A DNA stretch of 59,380 bases from Macrococcus carouselicus (GTDB lineage: Bacteria > Bacillota > Bacilli > Staphylococcales > Staphylococcaceae): NCBI RefSeq assembly GCF_004359515.1, contig NZ_SCWD01000007.1:1-59380 (forward strand), read 5' to 3'. Numbering within the stretch: position 1 is the stretch's first letter; each line of letters opens with the position of its first letter. Both the position numbers and the translations under genes were made by a program. A model generated the notes under the pieces. That model worked only from the letters and a program-made list of their open reading frames with translations, was not told the DNA's origin and did not search any database. Positions 41,966 through 53,224 of the stretch are shown piece by piece.

Positions 41966-43201
41966 TTATTGATATAAGGGAAATTTTGAGACGAGCGTGC
42001 TGACACGCTCTTTTGCTTTGCTTAAAGTTTCTTCATCTTCATGGTTATGCAGTACGTCTGCAATGATGGAGGCGATCTCCTTCATCTCTTCTTCCTTGAA
42101 ACCACGCGTTGTGACTGCCGGGGTGCCGATACGGATACCGCTTGTGACAAATGGACTGTTCTCGTCAAATGGAATCGTATTCTTGTTAGTTGTGATCCCG
42201 ATTTCGTCCAGTGCTTTTTCAGCAATTTTCCCTGTCAGGCCGAACGTCGTGACGTCCACTGCAAACACATGGTTATCTGTACCGTCAGAGACAATGCGCA
42301 GACCTTCTTCTTTCAGCGCTTCACTCAAGACGACTGCGTTCTTCAGCACCTGCACCTGGTATTCCTTGAATTCAGGCTGCAGCGCTTCGCCGAATGCCAC
42401 TGCTTTAGCGGCGATGACATGCATCAGTGGCCCCCCCTGAATCCCCGGGAAGATAGCTTTATCGATTGCCTTTGCATACTCCTCTTTACAGAGAATCATA
42501 CCGCCCCGCGGGCCACGTAATGTTTTATGCGTCGTTGTCGTCACGAAATCTGCATGCGGCACCGGGTTCGGGTGGAGACCGACTGCCACAAGTCCAGCGA
42601 TATGGGCCATATCAACCATCAGTTTAGCACCGATTTCGTCGGCGATTTCCTTGAACTTCGCAAAATCAATCTGACGAGAATACGAAGAAGCACCCGCAAC
42701 AATCAGTGCAGGCTGATGTTCATGCGCCAGACGTCTGACTTCATCATAATCAATTGTTTCAGTTTCTTTATCCACTTCGTATGCGACGAATTTATAGTCC
42801 ATACCACTGAAGTTCACTTTGGAGCCATGAGTCAAATGACCGCCATGTGATAAATCCATACCAAGCACTGTATCCCCTGCTTCCAGTGCGACGCGGTAAA
42901 CTGCCATATTAGCCTGAGAACCGGAGTGCGGCTGTACATTGGCATGTTCAGCACCGAAAAGCTCCTTAGCGCGGTCTCTTGCCAGATCTTCAGCGATATC
43001 GACGAATTCACAGCCGCCGTAATAACGTTTCCCTGGATATCCTTCAGCATATTTATTGGTCAGAACTGAACCTTGTGCCTCCATGACCGCTTCAGAGACG
43101 AAGTTCTCTGAAGCAATCAGTTCGATGTTGCTGTTCTGCCTTTCTCTTTCCTGTTCCATTGCGCTAAAAAGCTGTTCGTCTTGTTTTTTGATCATTGACA
43201 T
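41966..43201 (-). CDS. glyA: Serine hydroxymethyltransferase
   Basis: About 411 residues of PLP-dependent fold type I. The PLP lysine is in [15 protein letters not shown]; other parts are [15 protein letters not shown] and [14 protein letters not shown]. It converts serine and tetrahydrofolate to glycine and methylene-tetrahydrofolate. The ATG at 43201 follows AGGGGG; the longer frame upstream is unsupported. Confidence 0.97.
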   Translation of the reverse strand: MSMIKKQDEQLFSAMEQERERQNSNIELIASENFVSEAVMEAQGSVLTNKYAEGYPGKRYYGGCEFVDIAEDLARDRAKELFGAEHANVQPHSGSQANMAVYRVALEAGDTVLGMDLSHGGHLTHGSKVNFSGMDYKFVAYEVDKETETIDYDEVRRLAHEHQPALIVAGASSYSRQIDFAKFKEIADEIGAKLMVDMAHIAGLVAVGLHPNPVPHADFVTTTTHKTLRGPRGGMILCKEEYAKAIDKAIFPGIQGGPLMHVIAAKAVAFGEALQPEFKEYQVQVLKNAVVLSEALKEEGLRIVSDGTDNHVFAVDVTTFGLTGKIAEKALDEIGITTNKNTIPFDENSPFVTSGIRIGTPAVTTRGFKEEEMKEIASIIADVLHNHEDEETLSKAKERVSTLVSKFPLYQ

Positions 43202-43220
43202 GACCATTCCCCCTTCAACG

Positions 43221-43745
43221 TTATTCGTACTGTGCGCGTGGCCCGCCAATCAGTTTCGGACGATGTGTGGCAATAGTGACCACTGCCTCTCCCACTTTTT
43301 TTGTGCTGACACGCACCGGAATCTGCACGTGCTTGATATGCATGCCGATTAATGTCTGACCAATATCAATGCCGCAGTCAGCATGAATATGCTCCACGAC
43401 AACAGGTTCAGACAGGTGACGATATGCATAAGCACTCATGCTGCCGCCCGCTTCCTTCACGGGAACGACCGTTACAGTCGGCAGTCCCAGTCTGTCAGCA
43501 AGCGCTTTTTCAAGCGTGATTGCGCGGTTGATATGTTCACAGCCTTGAAAGACAAAATTCACGCCGGTCTTTTCAGAAACTTCTGTGAATGCCCGAAAGA
43601 ACGTCGCTCCGACTTCATCGGAGCTATGCGTGCCGATTCGTTCACCGATGACTTCAGACGTCGAGCAGCCGATCAGACAGATTTCTCCTGATTTAAAGAA
43701 GTCAATGGCTGTCAGTTCAGCCAGCAGCTGTCTAATGTCTGTCAT
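43221..43745 (-). CDS. TIGR01440-family protein (YwlG)
   Basis: About 174 residues of the YwlG/TIGR01440 family of unknown function. Conserved parts are [29 protein letters not shown] and the C-terminal IGGPRAQYE. The start ATG at 43745 lies inside the end of rpiB (14-base overlap). It sits between rpiB and glyA, as in Bacillus and staphylococci. Confidence 0.88.
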   Translation of the reverse strand: MTDIRQLLAELTAIDFFKSGEICLIGCSTSEVIGERIGTHSSDEVGATFFRAFTEVSEKTGVNFVFQGCEHINRAITLEKALADRLGLPTVTVVPVKEAGGSMSAYAYRHLSEPVVVEHIHADCGIDIGQTLIGMHIKHVQIPVRVSTKKVGEAVVTIATHRPKLIGGPRAQYE

Positions 43746-44184
43746 AAGCATCTTCCAGTACCGTGATTTTATCGATTCTATTCTGATGACGACCGCCTTC
43801 AAACTCACCTTTGAGCCAGGTCTCGACAATGAGTAAGGCAAGTCCCTCTCCAATGACTCTCTGCCCCATCGCCAGAACGTTTGAATCATTATGCTGGCGG
43901 GTCACTTGCGCCGTGAATACATCATGTACAAGTGCACAGCGCACGCCTTTTACCTTATTGGCAGCAATTGACATGCCGATACCTGTACCGCAGATTAGAA
44001 TGCCTCTATCAAATTCACCGGCTGTCACTGCTTCACTGACAGGACGTGCGTAGTCTGGATAGTCAACAGAGTCCAATGAATGTGTACCGAAATCCTTGTA
44101 TTCGATGCCTAACTCATCAAGACGGTTCTTAACCGCCTCTTTATGCTGGTAGCCACCATGATCACTCGCAATAGCCACTTTCAA
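43732..44184 (-). CDS. rpiB: Ribose-5-phosphate isomerase B (RpiB/LacAB type)
   Basis: A 150-residue protein with [40 protein letters not shown] and the active cysteine region [19 protein letters not shown]. It interconverts ribose-5-phosphate and ribulose-5-phosphate; closely related proteins serve galactose-6-phosphate, but the location supports RpiB (YwlF). Confidence 0.93.
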   Translation of the reverse strand: MKVAIASDHGGYQHKEAVKNRLDELGIEYKDFGTHSLDSVDYPDYARPVSEAVTAGEFDRGILICGTGIGMSIAANKVKGVRCALVHDVFTAQVTRQHNDSNVLAMGQRVIGEGLALLIVETWLKGEFEGGRHQNRIDKITVLEDAYDRH

Positions 44185-44247
44185 TTCTCTGACCTCCCTT
44201 ACCAGAATACGTTCATTATAGCTTATTTAGTTTTTTTCCTCGAGTAT

Positions 44248-44676
44248 TTATTGGAATGGTTTCAGTTTTTCGGCCAAATTATCAATATGTTTTCTTATTT
44301 CTGTAAACATCTGTTCATAATCAGCTAAATTCCCACCATAAGGATCAGCGATATCCATTCCGCTGTCTGACGCATATTCAGCCAGCGTATACACATTCGC
44401 CTCCGGATATTCCGAAAGTATAAATGCCTTATGGCTGCTGGACATTGTCAGAATCAGATCCGCTGCGATATCTTCGGCAGTGAAAAGTGCTGCGCTTCCC
44501 GCGGCAGGAAGGTCATGCTTCTCGATCAGTTCAGCTGAGTAAGCAGAAACTGGCGAACCTGTAAATGCAGAAAGACCTCTTGACTGAAAGTCATGCGCCG
44601 CTATCTGACTCTTTGCGATGCTTTCTGCCACAGGGCTGCGGCACGTATTACCTGTACAGACAAAAATAATTTTCAT
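44248..44676 (-). CDS. Low-molecular-weight protein-tyrosine/arginine phosphatase (YwlE-like)
   Basis: About 142 residues with the phosphatase loop VCTGNTCRSPVAES (CX5R) and the general-acid region DIADPYGGNLADYEQ. The threonine after CTGN is the mark of arginine-phosphatase YwlE in Bacillus, so this may remove phosphate from protein arginines. The ATG at 44676 is used; upstream codons overlap ywlC. Confidence 0.92.
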   Translation of the reverse strand: MKIIFVCTGNTCRSPVAESIAKSQIAAHDFQSRGLSAFTGSPVSAYSAELIEKHDLPAAGSAALFTAEDIAADLILTMSSSHKAFILSEYPEANVYTLAEYASDSGMDIADPYGGNLADYEQMFTEIRKHIDNLAEKLKPFQ

Positions 44677-44683
44677 CGTTCTC

Positions 44684-45694
44684 CTACTTTCCGGCGGATG
44701 CCTTATCAATCCGGTTCATCAAAGCATCCGTCTCTTCCTGACGCTTAAAGCCACTGAAAATAATGTGGGTGACCGCTTCGTTATGGTCAATTGCTCTCAG
44801 GACATCATACAGATGGACAGCAGCGCCTGCGAAATCCTTTTCATCCTCACACAGTGTATAGAATACCCCACCTGTGATTAAATGACGGATCGTTTCTGGA
44901 CCTACCACTGCAACATGCGATTCAACTGCGAGCGGCGCAGTGATGCCTCCTTCTACCAGCTGCACAGGACTTTTCGGTGCATAATGACGATATTTCATCC
45001 CCGGTGCAATAGGCGCTGCTTCGTCCGAGTAATCAGCTGCAGTGATGCAGCCTGGCACAATCTCAGTCAGCATCGATTCCGTGACAGCACCTGGACGTGC
45101 GACTCTGAAAGGGTAGCCTGAGCAATCAAGGACTGTGCTCTCAATACCGATTTCACTGTCGTCGCCGCGGACGATGCCGTAAATACGGTCATGCAGATCT
45201 TCGTAGACATGCTCATAACTTGTGGGTGAGGGACGTCCGCTTAAATTAGCGCTCGGGGCAGCTAACGGCAGACCCACAATTTCAAGCAGCTGGCGCGCCA
45301 CGGGGTCCGATGGCATTCTGACGGCTACAGTATCCTTCCCGGCCGTCACTTTCAGTGCGAGACTCTCTTTTTTAAGCGGCAGAATGAATGAAATCGGACC
45401 CGGCCAGAAGTGGTCCATAAGCGCCTGCGCGGCAGGATGAATATCCTCCACAAAGTCCAGCTGCTGCTGATCATAAATGTGGACGATAAGCGGATTATCA
45501 CTAGGTCTTCCTTTTGCGATATATACTTTTGAGACAGCTTCCTCACTTTTCGCGTTGGCCGCCAGCCCATAGACAGTCTCAGTCGGTATTGCAATCAGCT
45601 CACTCTTCTTAAAACCGGTCTTGATTTCCTCCATCTGTGGATATGTGGACAAGTCATGCACATAGTTACGCACATCCCAAACGTATGTTTTCAT
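44684..45694 (-). CDS. L-threonylcarbamoyladenylate synthase (Sua5/YwlC)
   Basis: A 336-residue protein with the YrdC domain (about 25-210: IAIPTETVYGLAANAKSEEA, GRPSDNPLIVHIYD, VAVRMPSDPVARQLLEIVGL) and a C-terminal Sua5 domain (about 240-336). It makes threonylcarbamoyl-AMP for the t6A modification of tRNA. It lies between prmC and the phosphatase gene. Confidence 0.95.
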   Translation of the reverse strand: MKTYVWDVRNYVHDLSTYPQMEEIKTGFKKSELIAIPTETVYGLAANAKSEEAVSKVYIAKGRPSDNPLIVHIYDQQQLDFVEDIHPAAQALMDHFWPGPISFILPLKKESLALKVTAGKDTVAVRMPSDPVARQLLEIVGLPLAAPSANLSGRPSPTSYEHVYEDLHDRIYGIVRGDDSEIGIESTVLDCSGYPFRVARPGAVTESMLTEIVPGCITAADYSDEAAPIAPGMKYRHYAPKSPVQLVEGGITAPLAVESHVAVVGPETIRHLITGGVFYTLCEDEKDFAGAAVHLYDVLRAIDHNEAVTHIIFSGFKRQEETDALMNRIDKASAGK

Positions 45695-45781
45695 ATCAAA
45701 ATCCCCTCCATTACCATTAGTTTAGTATAAAATAAAAAGTTATGCACAAATTGTGGATAACTTTTTCATTTTGTGCATAAC

Positions 45782-46615
45782 TTATTGACACCAGTTAAAC
45801 CACAGAATACGGTCCAGCTGGTTGATATCTTTTTCTATATGAATAGTGAGCGCAGGATACATCGCTGTAATATAATCTCTCAAAGGTTCTGCCTGAGCAT
45901 GACCGATTTCAAACAGCACGATACCTGTCTTATTCATGACAGCAGGCAGATCCTGCACCATACGCTTATATAGAGCAAGGCCATCATCATCAGCAAAAAG
46001 CGCAAGATGTGGATCATAGTCGAGGACGCTCGCTGTCATCAGTTTCTTCTCGTGTTCCGCAATATAAGGGGGATTGGAGATCAGCATGTCCAGCTTCAAG
46101 TTCTGACATTTGAGCGGTTCCAGTAAGTCACCTTCTATAAATCTCACATCAGCGTTTAAATTCAGCGCGTTCTGTCTGGCAACAGCGAGCGCCTCAGAGC
46201 TGATATCCACTGCAAGGACCTCCATATCAGATTCAAGTGCCAGGGTGATGGCGATACAACCGGATCCTGTCCCAATATCAGCAGCAGTGCCTCCAGCGTG
46301 TTCCAGAGCCGCAGCTACTAGTTCCTCCGTCTCAGGACGCGGGACAAGGACGGCAGGTGTCACTATAAACTTGCGGTCATAGAACAGCTGAAACCCTGTG
46401 ATATGCGCAAGCGGCATCCCTGCTGCCAGCTGAGCGGCTGCTCTCTCATACTGCAGCTTCATCTCTTCAGTGACACATGACTCGTCCAAGATGATGTCCA
46501 GCTTCGATAGACCGGCCAGATCCATCAGCAGCCACTCTGCTCCATTTTCAGGCAGCTGAGCGTCACGGAGCTGTCGGCAGGCCGGCCGCAGCAGTTCACT
46601 CGGCTTAAAGAACAC
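45782..46615 (-). CDS. prmC: Release-factor glutamine methyltransferase PrmC
   Basis: A 277-residue methyltransferase with an N-terminal helical domain and a SAM-binding domain: [28 protein letters not shown] and the catalytic [12 protein letters not shown]. It methylates the GGQ glutamine of RF1, encoded just upstream. The start is a GTG at 46615 overlapping the end of prfA by 11 bases, so the two are coupled. Confidence 0.95.
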   Translation of the reverse strand: MFFKPSELLRPACRQLRDAQLPENGAEWLLMDLAGLSKLDIILDESCVTEEMKLQYERAAAQLAAGMPLAHITGFQLFYDRKFIVTPAVLVPRPETEELVAAALEHAGGTAADIGTGSGCIAITLALESDMEVLAVDISSEALAVARQNALNLNADVRFIEGDLLEPLKCQNLKLDMLISNPPYIAEHEKKLMTASVLDYDPHLALFADDDGLALYKRMVQDLPAVMNKTGIVLFEIGHAQAEPLRDYITAMYPALTIHIEKDINQLDRILWFNWCQ

Positions 46616-47681
46616 CTTCGTTCAACTCTTCAAGTTTAGAAGTCTGTTCAGCGACGGTAAGGGCTTCGATGATTTCAAGGACTCTGCCTTCTACAATCTG
46701 ATCAAGCTTCTGGATCGTCAGACCGATACGATGGTCTGTCACCCGGTTCTGTGGGTAATTATAGGTACGGATACGTTCAGAACGGTCTCCTGAGCCGACA
46801 GCTGATTTACGCTGCTCTGCATATTTCGCCTGCTCTTCCTGCAGCATCATATCATAGACACGTGTTTTCAGTAATTTAAGGGCTTTTTCACGGTTCTGGA
46901 TCTGCGATTTTTCTGAAGAAGTCGCGACAATACCTGTCGGGATATGCGTAATACGTACAGCAGAGTCAGTAGTATTGACGTGCTGTCCACCTGAACCACT
47001 TGAACGATAAGTCTCAATTCTTAGATCTTCCTGTTTGATATCGATTTCAACGTCTTCCACTTCAGGCAGCACTGCGACAGTTGCTGTAGATGTATGAATA
47101 CGGCCGCCGCTTTCTGTTGACGGAATACGTTGTACACGGTGCGCGCCGTTCTCAAACTTCAGTTTGCTGAACGCACCATTCCCGTTGATCATGAAGATGA
47201 TCTCTTTGTAACCGCCGTGGTCTGCTTCACTTGCTTCCATAATATCAATCTTCCAGCCTTGTTCCTCCGCGAATTTGGAGTACATACGGAACAAGTCACC
47301 TGCGAAAATCGCAGCTTCATCACCCCCGGCAGCACCACGGATTTCCATGATAACGTTTTTGTCATCGTTCGGATCCTTAGGTATCAGCAGAAATTTCATC
47401 TCTTCTTCAAGAACCGGAATCTGAGGCTTCAGTTCAGCAATCTCTTCTTTGATCATCGCTTCCTCTTCTGCATCCTCAGCCTCATTCATCATTTCAAGCG
47501 CTTCTTCCAGCTGCTGTTTCACCGATTTATAATTTCTGAATACTTCCACTGTTTTAGATAGATCTGACTGCTCTTTTGAGTACTGACGTAATTTATCAGG
47601 ATCTGATACTACGTCCGGATCACTCAGCAGTTCATTCAGTTGTTCGTAACGATCTTCTACAATCTCTAATTGATCAAACAT
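46605..47681 (-). CDS. prfA: Peptide chain release factor 1
   Basis: About 358 residues with the GGQ motif in [20 protein letters not shown] and the UAA/UAG-recognition region. It releases finished proteins at stop codons. The ATG at 47681 follows GAGGAGG; the longer frame upstream overlaps tdk. It starts one base after the tdk stop. Confidence 0.97.
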   Translation of the reverse strand: MFDQLEIVEDRYEQLNELLSDPDVVSDPDKLRQYSKEQSDLSKTVEVFRNYKSVKQQLEEALEMMNEAEDAEEEAMIKEEIAELKPQIPVLEEEMKFLLIPKDPNDDKNVIMEIRGAAGGDEAAIFAGDLFRMYSKFAEEQGWKIDIMEASEADHGGYKEIIFMINGNGAFSKLKFENGAHRVQRIPSTESGGRIHTSTATVAVLPEVEDVEIDIKQEDLRIETYRSSGSGGQHVNTTDSAVRITHIPTGIVATSSEKSQIQNREKALKLLKTRVYDMMLQEEQAKYAEQRKSAVGSGDRSERIRTYNYPQNRVTDHRIGLTIQKLDQIVEGRVLEIIEALTVAEQTSKLEELNEGVL

Positions 47682-47682
47682 A

Positions 47683-48270
47683 TTATTCCTCCTCGTTTTT
47701 AATGACAATATGATGTGCACGACATCTAGGTTCATAACTTTCATTCGCCCCGATCAGAATGAGCGGGTCATCGATGCGGGCAGGTTTACCGTCAATCAGC
47801 CTCTGTGTACGAGAAGACGGTGAGCCGCAGACTGCACAGACCGCCTGCAGTTTTGTCACATGCTCACTGATCGCCATGAGTTCAGGAACCGGTTCAAAAG
47901 GTACGCCCTTGAAATCCATATCCAGCCCGGCGACAATCACCCGGTGACCACGACCAGCCAGTTCTGTCGCAACTTGAACGACCCCGCTATCAAAAAACTG
48001 TACTTCATCAATGGCTACAATATTAACGTCACTGCTGACATGCTCAAGGATTTCCGAGGAATCTGTGACGTTAAACGCTTCTACTTTCGAGCCATTATGT
48101 GAGACCACTTCATTATTACTATAACGATTATCAATCTGCGGCTTAAAGACGACCACTTTCTGTTTCGCATACAGGCCTCGTCTGATCCGTCTGATCAATT
48201 CTTCGCTCTTGCCGCTGAACATACTGCCTGCAATACATTCAATCCAGCCAGCAGGGTAACTTTCATACAT
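47683..48270 (-). CDS. tdk: Thymidine kinase
   Basis: About 195 residues of the type II kinase family: the P-loop [32 protein letters not shown], and a zinc site (CAVCGSPSS and the late CRAH). It starts [15 protein letters not shown], matching staphylococcal Tdk, so I place the start at 48270 and not at the 35-codon-longer frame. Confidence 0.95.
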   Translation of the reverse strand: MYESYPAGWIECIAGSMFSGKSEELIRRIRRGLYAKQKVVVFKPQIDNRYSNNEVVSHNGSKVEAFNVTDSSEILEHVSSDVNIVAIDEVQFFDSGVVQVATELAGRGHRVIVAGLDMDFKGVPFEPVPELMAISEHVTKLQAVCAVCGSPSSRTQRLIDGKPARIDDPLILIGANESYEPRCRAHHIVIKNEEE

Positions 48271-48393
48271 AAATCTTGCCACCTTTTTAATACATAATCG
48301 CTTCATTATATCATAAAATGCAGACGGTGAGAGTGGGGTATCAAGAAGGATTGACGGAAACTCTGAATCCTTCATTATTCTCCATCATTCCAT

Positions 48394-48432
48394 AAAAAAA
48401 GTTCCATCATTCATCAGATGAATGTGGAACTC
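48394..48432 (-). terminator. Terminator of rpmE2
   Basis: A strong hairpin (about 48400-48432 with an inner bulge) followed on the minus strand by a run of T. Confidence 0.85.
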
Positions 48433-48442
48433 TTTGAAGCAA

Positions 48443-48700
48443 TTATTCGTTGCTTGATTTAAAACCAAATTTTTTGTTGAAACGCTCAACACGTCCATCC
48501 GCAGATGCGAATTTTTGACGGCCAGTGTAGAATGGGTGTGAATCTGAAGAGATATCTAAACGGATAACTGGATATTCGTTACCGTCTTCCCATGTCATCG
48601 TTTCATTTGAAGAACGAGTTGAACCGCTTAAGAATTTAAAGTCAGTCGTTGAATCTAAAAAGATTACTTTGCGGTACTCAGGATGAATGCCTTGTTTCAT
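48443..48700 (-). CDS. rpmE2: Ribosomal protein bL31 type B (zinc-independent)
   Basis: An 85-residue L31 with [20 protein letters not shown] and [20 protein letters not shown]. It lacks the CxxC zinc pairs, marking it as the type B form that serves when zinc is low. It lies between rho and tdk. Confidence 0.96.
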   Translation of the reverse strand: MKQGIHPEYRKVIFLDSTTDFKFLSGSTRSSNETMTWEDGNEYPVIRLDISSDSHPFYTGRQKFASADGRVERFNKKFGFKSSNE

Positions 48701-48802
48701 TATTTTCAGCTCCTTTGCCCTGAACCATCCGGAACAGAGTTATTCGTGTTATACACGTCAATACTTACATATTATATAGGGATTGCTTCCAGAATGCAAC
48801 CC

Positions 48803-50119
48803 TTAAATAATCGGTCTGCCGCTCTTCGCGCTATCAGCCATTCGCTGGCTTAACTGGTCAAAGAAATCTGCATTACTGTCACTTTGCTTCAGGCGTCTTA
48901 AAAAACGTTCAGTGAAGTCAGGCGCTTCAGTGAACAGATTTCGCAGCTGCCAGACCATATCGAGTTCCGTCTTATCCAGCAGGAGTTCTTCTTTACGCGT
49001 TGAGCTCCGACGAATATCAATGGCCGGATAGATACGTTTCTCGGCAAGTCTGCGGTCGAGCGTCAGTTCCATATTACCTGTACCTTTGAATTCCTCGTAG
49101 ATCATATCATCCATACGTGAACCTGTTTCCACAAGGGCAGTTGCGAGAATCGTGAGACTGCCGCCTGCCTCAATGTTACGGGCTGCACCGAAGAAAGCTT
49201 TTGGTTTATGCAGACTGGCTGGATCAAGTCCGCCTGATAACGTACGTCCGCTCGGGGGGATGACCAGGTTATAGGCACGAGCGAGCCGCGTGATGGAATC
49301 CATCAATATAATGACATCCTCACCGAGTTCAACAAGACGCTTCGCACGTTCAAGTAGCAGTTCCGCCACTTTGACATGATGTTCAGGTGGCTCATCGAAT
49401 GTTGAATGTACGACTTCTGCCTGCTCAACTGAACGCTCCAGATCAGTCACCTCTTCCGGTCGCTCACCTACAAGCAGAATAAAGAGTTTCGCTTCAGGAT
49501 GATTGGTACAGATTGCATTCGCTATCTCCTTTAATAAGGAGGTCTTACCTGCTTTCGGCGGTGCAACAATCATGCCGCGCTGTCCGAAACCGATCGGTGT
49601 CACGAGATCCATAATACGCGTCGAGTATGCATTTTTTGTCGTCTCAAGTTTAATCCGGCGGTCCGGATATAACGGTGTCAGCGCCTGGAAGTGAGGGCGC
49701 TTCTTCACTTCCTCAGCATTCTGGTCATTAACGAAATCGACCTGCAGCAGACCATAATATTTTTCATTCTCTTTCGGTCTGCGTACTTTACCGGTCACTT
49801 TATCCCCGCGTTTAATCTCAAAGCGACGGATCTGACTGGCGGAGATATAGATATCTTTCTCACCTTTAGAATAGTTGACTGTTCTTAAGAAGCCGTAACC
49901 GTCTGGCTGTATGTCATCCAGTACGCCTTCCATATAATAATTGCCATCCTGCTCCATCTGTTTTTCCATGATAGCAAGAACAAGCTCTTTTTTATTCAGT
50001 TTGCTGTAATTCACAAGCCCTAGTTCTTTAGCGCGCGCTGTCAGATCTTTTGTCGTACTGCTTTTATACAACGCATCAAATGATTCATACTGAGGACTGG
50101 TTCGTTGTTTGTCAGTCAT
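48803..50119 (-). CDS. rho: Transcription termination factor Rho
   Basis: A 438-residue RNA helicase. The N-terminal RNA-binding part has the cold-shock-like fold ([20 protein letters not shown]), the ATPase has the P-loop [17 protein letters not shown] and Walker [17 protein letters not shown], and the Q-loop region [16 protein letters not shown] follows. It ends transcription at unstructured sites. The start at 50119 follows GAAGGTGTAAT. Confidence 0.96.
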   Translation of the reverse strand: MTDKQRTSPQYESFDALYKSSTTKDLTARAKELGLVNYSKLNKKELVLAIMEKQMEQDGNYYMEGVLDDIQPDGYGFLRTVNYSKGEKDIYISASQIRRFEIKRGDKVTGKVRRPKENEKYYGLLQVDFVNDQNAEEVKKRPHFQALTPLYPDRRIKLETTKNAYSTRIMDLVTPIGFGQRGMIVAPPKAGKTSLLKEIANAICTNHPEAKLFILLVGERPEEVTDLERSVEQAEVVHSTFDEPPEHHVKVAELLLERAKRLVELGEDVIILMDSITRLARAYNLVIPPSGRTLSGGLDPASLHKPKAFFGAARNIEAGGSLTILATALVETGSRMDDMIYEEFKGTGNMELTLDRRLAEKRIYPAIDIRRSSTRKEELLLDKTELDMVWQLRNLFTEAPDFTERFLRRLKQSDSNADFFDQLSQRMADSAKSGRPII

Positions 50120-50224
50120 ATTACACCTTCTATTAAATTATTATTCATTTCAGTGATTGAAACTAAGGAGGAAAAGGGGAAGCCTTGCGATGAACGTACA
50201 TAGTTTATCATACTACATGGCAAA

Positions 50225-50256
50225 AAGAAAAATCAGCATGCGTCTGCATGCTGATT
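50225..50256 (-). terminator. Terminator of glpX
   Basis: Hairpin AATCAGCATG / CATGCTGATT (50231-50240 with 50247-50256) with a T-rich tail on the minus strand. Confidence 0.85.
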
Positions 50257-50261
50257 AACTA

Positions 50262-51239
50262 TTAAATTTTATCCGAATCCCCGATAGTCAGGCCCGGCTT
50301 TTTCTCAAGACTGTGACGACCCTGGACAAAACGAACAGTTCCTGATTTAGCACGCATAACAAGTGAATGCGTCGTTGCAAATCCCCCTTTGAACTGAACA
50401 CCTTTCATCAGTTCACCGTCAGTAACAGCAGACGCTGCGAAGATGGCATCATCTCCTTTGACCATATCATCCAGCTGAAGTACCGTATTCGGTTCGATAC
50501 CCATCTTACGACAGCGTTCTTCCTGCTCTTGATCTTCCGGTAACAGAATGCCCTGGAAATCACCGCCGAGTGCCTTAATGCCTACAGCAGCAATAACCCC
50601 TTCAGGCGCACCGCCTGAACCGAAGAGAATATCAACGCCTGTGAAATCGAAGGCCGTGTTAATTGCTCCTGCCACGTCACCGTGCTCGATTAACTTGATA
50701 CGCGCACCTGTTTCCCGAATTTCTTTGATGATATCCTGATGACGCTCACGGTTAAGAAGTGTGGCAGTCACTTCAGTGATGTCTTTGTTCTTCGCTTTTG
50801 CGACTGCATGCAGGTTCTCGCTGACGCTCTTCGTAATATCAACCACGCCTTTACATTCAGGTCCGACTGCAATTTTCTCCATATACATGTCAGGCGCATG
50901 GAGTAATGTCCCTCGGTCACCGACTGCAAGGACAGTCATCGCATTCCAGCTACCTTCAGCAACAAGAGTCGTTCCTTCCAAGGGATCAACTGCAATATCA
51001 ATCGAAGGACCTTCTTTAGTCCCGAGTTCCTCACCGATATAAAGCATCGGTGCCTCATCCATCTCACCTTCACCAATGACAACAACGCCGTCCATCGGAA
51101 TGGTATCAAATACTGTACGCATCGCAGTTGTCGCCGCATCGTCCGCCTCATTTTTCAATCCTTTACCTACCCAGCGAGCACTTTGAAGAGCTGCCGCCTC
51201 TGTAACACGAACTAATTCCATCGATAAACTACGTTCCAT
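50262..51239 (-). CDS. glpX: Class II fructose-1,6-bisphosphatase GlpX
   Basis: A 325-residue FBPase II with [38 protein letters not shown] and [19 protein letters not shown]. It makes fructose-6-phosphate in gluconeogenesis. The ATG at 51239 follows AAAGGAG by eight bases. A palindrome and a TATACT lie upstream. Confidence 0.95.
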   Translation of the reverse strand: MERSLSMELVRVTEAAALQSARWVGKGLKNEADDAATTAMRTVFDTIPMDGVVVIGEGEMDEAPMLYIGEELGTKEGPSIDIAVDPLEGTTLVAEGSWNAMTVLAVGDRGTLLHAPDMYMEKIAVGPECKGVVDITKSVSENLHAVAKAKNKDITEVTATLLNRERHQDIIKEIRETGARIKLIEHGDVAGAINTAFDFTGVDILFGSGGAPEGVIAAVGIKALGGDFQGILLPEDQEQEERCRKMGIEPNTVLQLDDMVKGDDAIFAASAVTDGELMKGVQFKGGFATTHSLVMRAKSGTVRFVQGRHSLEKKPGLTIGDSDKI

Positions 51240-51294
51240 TTTTCATTCTCCTTTATCCGTCTGCTTAATATTCACAAATAGTATAACACATTTA

Positions 51295-51308
51295 GCATAA
51301 CGTTATGC
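51295..51308. promoter_or_regulatory. 14-base palindrome upstream of glpX
   Basis: The perfect palindrome GCATAACGTTATGC lies nine bases upstream of a TATACT that is a likely -10 for glpX, so it covers the -35 area. It looks like an operator. No regulator is proven; an HxlR regulator gene is next door. Confidence 0.5.
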
Positions 51309-51347
51309 CACGTTATCTTAAAAAATATACATCAGAATAATTCAACA

Positions 51348-51374
51348 TAAAAAAAATCCTGCCAGGCAGGATTT
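51348..51374 (-). terminator. Terminator of the HxlR regulator gene
   Basis: Hairpin AAATCCTGCC / GGCAGGATTT (51354-51363 with 51365-51374) followed by a long T run on the minus strand. Confidence 0.85.
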
Positions 51375-51694
51375 CAGTGATTCAGTTCAAGATTGTTCTG
51401 AGCCCATTCTTCAATGGGTATCATTGCCTGACTAAGCGCGTAACCTTTTGGTGTCAGGACATATTCAATAGACAGTGGTGTCGTTGTCACTATTTTTTTC
51501 TCGATTAATCCCCAGTCCGCAAGTTCGCCGAGCTTTAGGCTCAAGGCGCGCGGTGTTATAGATTTCAGATCTCTTTTTATATCAGAAAAATGTGCACTGT
51601 GATTGTCACATCTAGAAAGATAATTGATCAATAACCCGTTCCAGCTTCTACCGAGGATTTTAAATGTCTCTTCTAAATAAGGACAGATTTCCAT
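51374..51694 (-). CDS. HxlR-family transcriptional regulator
   Basis: About 106 residues forming a winged-helix of the HxlR/YodB group: MEICPYLEETFKILGRSWNG, FSDIKRDLKSITPRALSLKL and the wing LIEKKIVTTTPLSIEYVLTP. Cys4 lies where redox-sensing members of the group keep a cysteine. The ATG at 51694 follows AGGTGAGG; a GTG three codons upstream is less likely. The target is unknown. Confidence 0.9.
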   Translation of the reverse strand: MEICPYLEETFKILGRSWNGLLINYLSRCDNHSAHFSDIKRDLKSITPRALSLKLGELADWGLIEKKIVTTTPLSIEYVLTPKGYALSQAMIPIEEWAQNNLELNH

Positions 51695-51756
51695 ATTCCT
51701 CACCTCTTACTGCTATTATACATTAGTATAAAAAATATATCAAATATAATAAATAT

Positions 51757-51786
51757 ATAAAAGACACCTCAGATTGAGGTGTCTTT
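51757..51786 (-). terminator. Terminator of murA2
   Basis: Hairpin AAAGACACCTCA / TGAGGTGTCTTT (51760-51771 with 51775-51786) between murA2 and the HxlR gene. Confidence 0.88.
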
Positions 51787-51789
51787 CCA

Positions 51790-53046
51790 TTATATCTGTT
51801 CGCGCCAGATATCTGCCCCAAGCGCCTTTAACTTCTCAACGATACCGCTATAGCCGCGGTCGATATGTCGTACGTTATAAACAGTCGTCACACCCTCAGC
51901 GGCGAGACCTGCTATCACAAGACAGGCACCTGCACGCAAATCGCTCGCTGCAACTTCCGCACCGGTCAACTTCGATGGTTTGATATAAGCAGTGCCTGAT
52001 TGCTCACTGATATCAGCGGACATGCGCTTCAGTTCATCAACATGCTTGAAACGTGCCGGATAAATGGTGTCAGTGACCGTACTACCCGCATTCGCCATGA
52101 AAAGTAACGGAGTAAATGGCTGCTGAAGGTCTGTTGCAAAGCCCGGGTAGACGTTCGTTGTAATATTGAGAGGTTTTAAATCATCTGATTGACGAATCAC
52201 AGCATTGTCTTCTCCGATTTCAATATCGACACCCATCTCTTTTAATTTAGCAGTCAGTGGCTCCATATGAAGAGGAATAATATTCTCAATCACTACCTCC
52301 TCGCCCATAGTTGCTGCCGCACACATATATGTACCCGCTTCAATGCGATCAGGAATAATCGTATGAGTAGTACCATGAAGCTTTTCGACACCTTCGATTT
52401 TAAGCGTATCTGTGCCGGCACCTCGGATTTTAGCACCCATATTGTTCAATAGTGTCGCAACATCGACGATTTCCGGCTCTTTTGCCGCGTTTTCGATTAC
52501 GGTTTTTCCTTCAGCCATAGAGGCTGCAAGCATAATATTGATCGTTGCACCGACAGATACGACGTCCATAAAGATTTTAGCCCCGCGCAAATTCTCTGCG
52601 TGCAGATGCATACCGCCTTCATCACTTGTCACAGTTGCACCCAGTGCTTCGAAGCCCTTAATATGCTGATCGATAGGACGAGGGCCGAGTGGACATCCGC
52701 CTGGTAAGCCGATTGTACATTTTTTGAATCTTGCCAGCATCGCACCCATCATATAGTAAGAGGCCCGCAGAGACTGCACTTTATGATTCGGTAGTGGCAG
52801 ATTGACTGCTTCTGATGAATCGACGATCAAAGTATCGCCTTTCAGCTCAGTTTTAATATTCAAGTCACCAAGCAGACTCATCAATGTAACGACATCAGAT
52901 ATATCCGGTAGTCCGTCCAGTTTCACAACATCATCAGCCATTAATGTGGCCGGAATAAGGGCAACTGCACTGTTCTTTGCTCCACTGATCTGGACTCTAC
53001 CGTTCAGCAGCTTGCCACCTCGTATCTTGATTACCTCTTCTGACAT
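51790..53046 (-). CDS. murA2: Second UDP-GlcNAc 1-carboxyvinyltransferase (MurA2/MurZ)
   Basis: About 418 residues of the same family as the enzyme at 31565-32845, with the active cysteine in [19 protein letters not shown]. The Gram-positive pair is normal; this copy is next to fba, as MurZ is in staphylococci. The ATG at 53046 follows AAGGAG; the longer frame upstream has no site. Confidence 0.96.
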   Translation of the reverse strand: MSEEVIKIRGGKLLNGRVQISGAKNSAVALIPATLMADDVVKLDGLPDISDVVTLMSLLGDLNIKTELKGDTLIVDSSEAVNLPLPNHKVQSLRASYYMMGAMLARFKKCTIGLPGGCPLGPRPIDQHIKGFEALGATVTSDEGGMHLHAENLRGAKIFMDVVSVGATINIMLAASMAEGKTVIENAAKEPEIVDVATLLNNMGAKIRGAGTDTLKIEGVEKLHGTTHTIIPDRIEAGTYMCAAATMGEEVVIENIIPLHMEPLTAKLKEMGVDIEIGEDNAVIRQSDDLKPLNITTNVYPGFATDLQQPFTPLLFMANAGSTVTDTIYPARFKHVDELKRMSADISEQSGTAYIKPSKLTGAEVAASDLRAGACLVIAGLAAEGVTTVYNVRHIDRGYSGIVEKLKALGADIWREQI

Positions 53047-53177
53047 ATTCGTACTCCTTTTCACGTTTTCAGCCATTCTATATTTAACAGTACATTTCCC
53101 GAGAAATTTCTAGGTTTTTAGTTAAAATTACAAGATTTGCGATTTTAAATATAATCTAAAATACATTACAAAGTCAA

Positions 53178-53211
53178 GAAAAGCACACTTCATAAATGAA
53201 GTGTGCTTTTC
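53178..53211 (-). terminator. Terminator of fba
   Basis: Hairpin AAAAGCACACTTCAT... with ATGAAGTGTGCTTTT (about 53179-53210) directly after the fba stop region on the minus strand. Confidence 0.85.
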
Positions 53212-53224
53212 GGAAGTAGTATCA

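Noticed and set aside
50192-50260. 22-codon plus-strand frame opposite the glpX terminator and rho upstream region
   Set aside because: Although purine-rich sequence precedes it, the spacing is poor, the coding part is mostly the terminator hairpin, and nothing else supports it.
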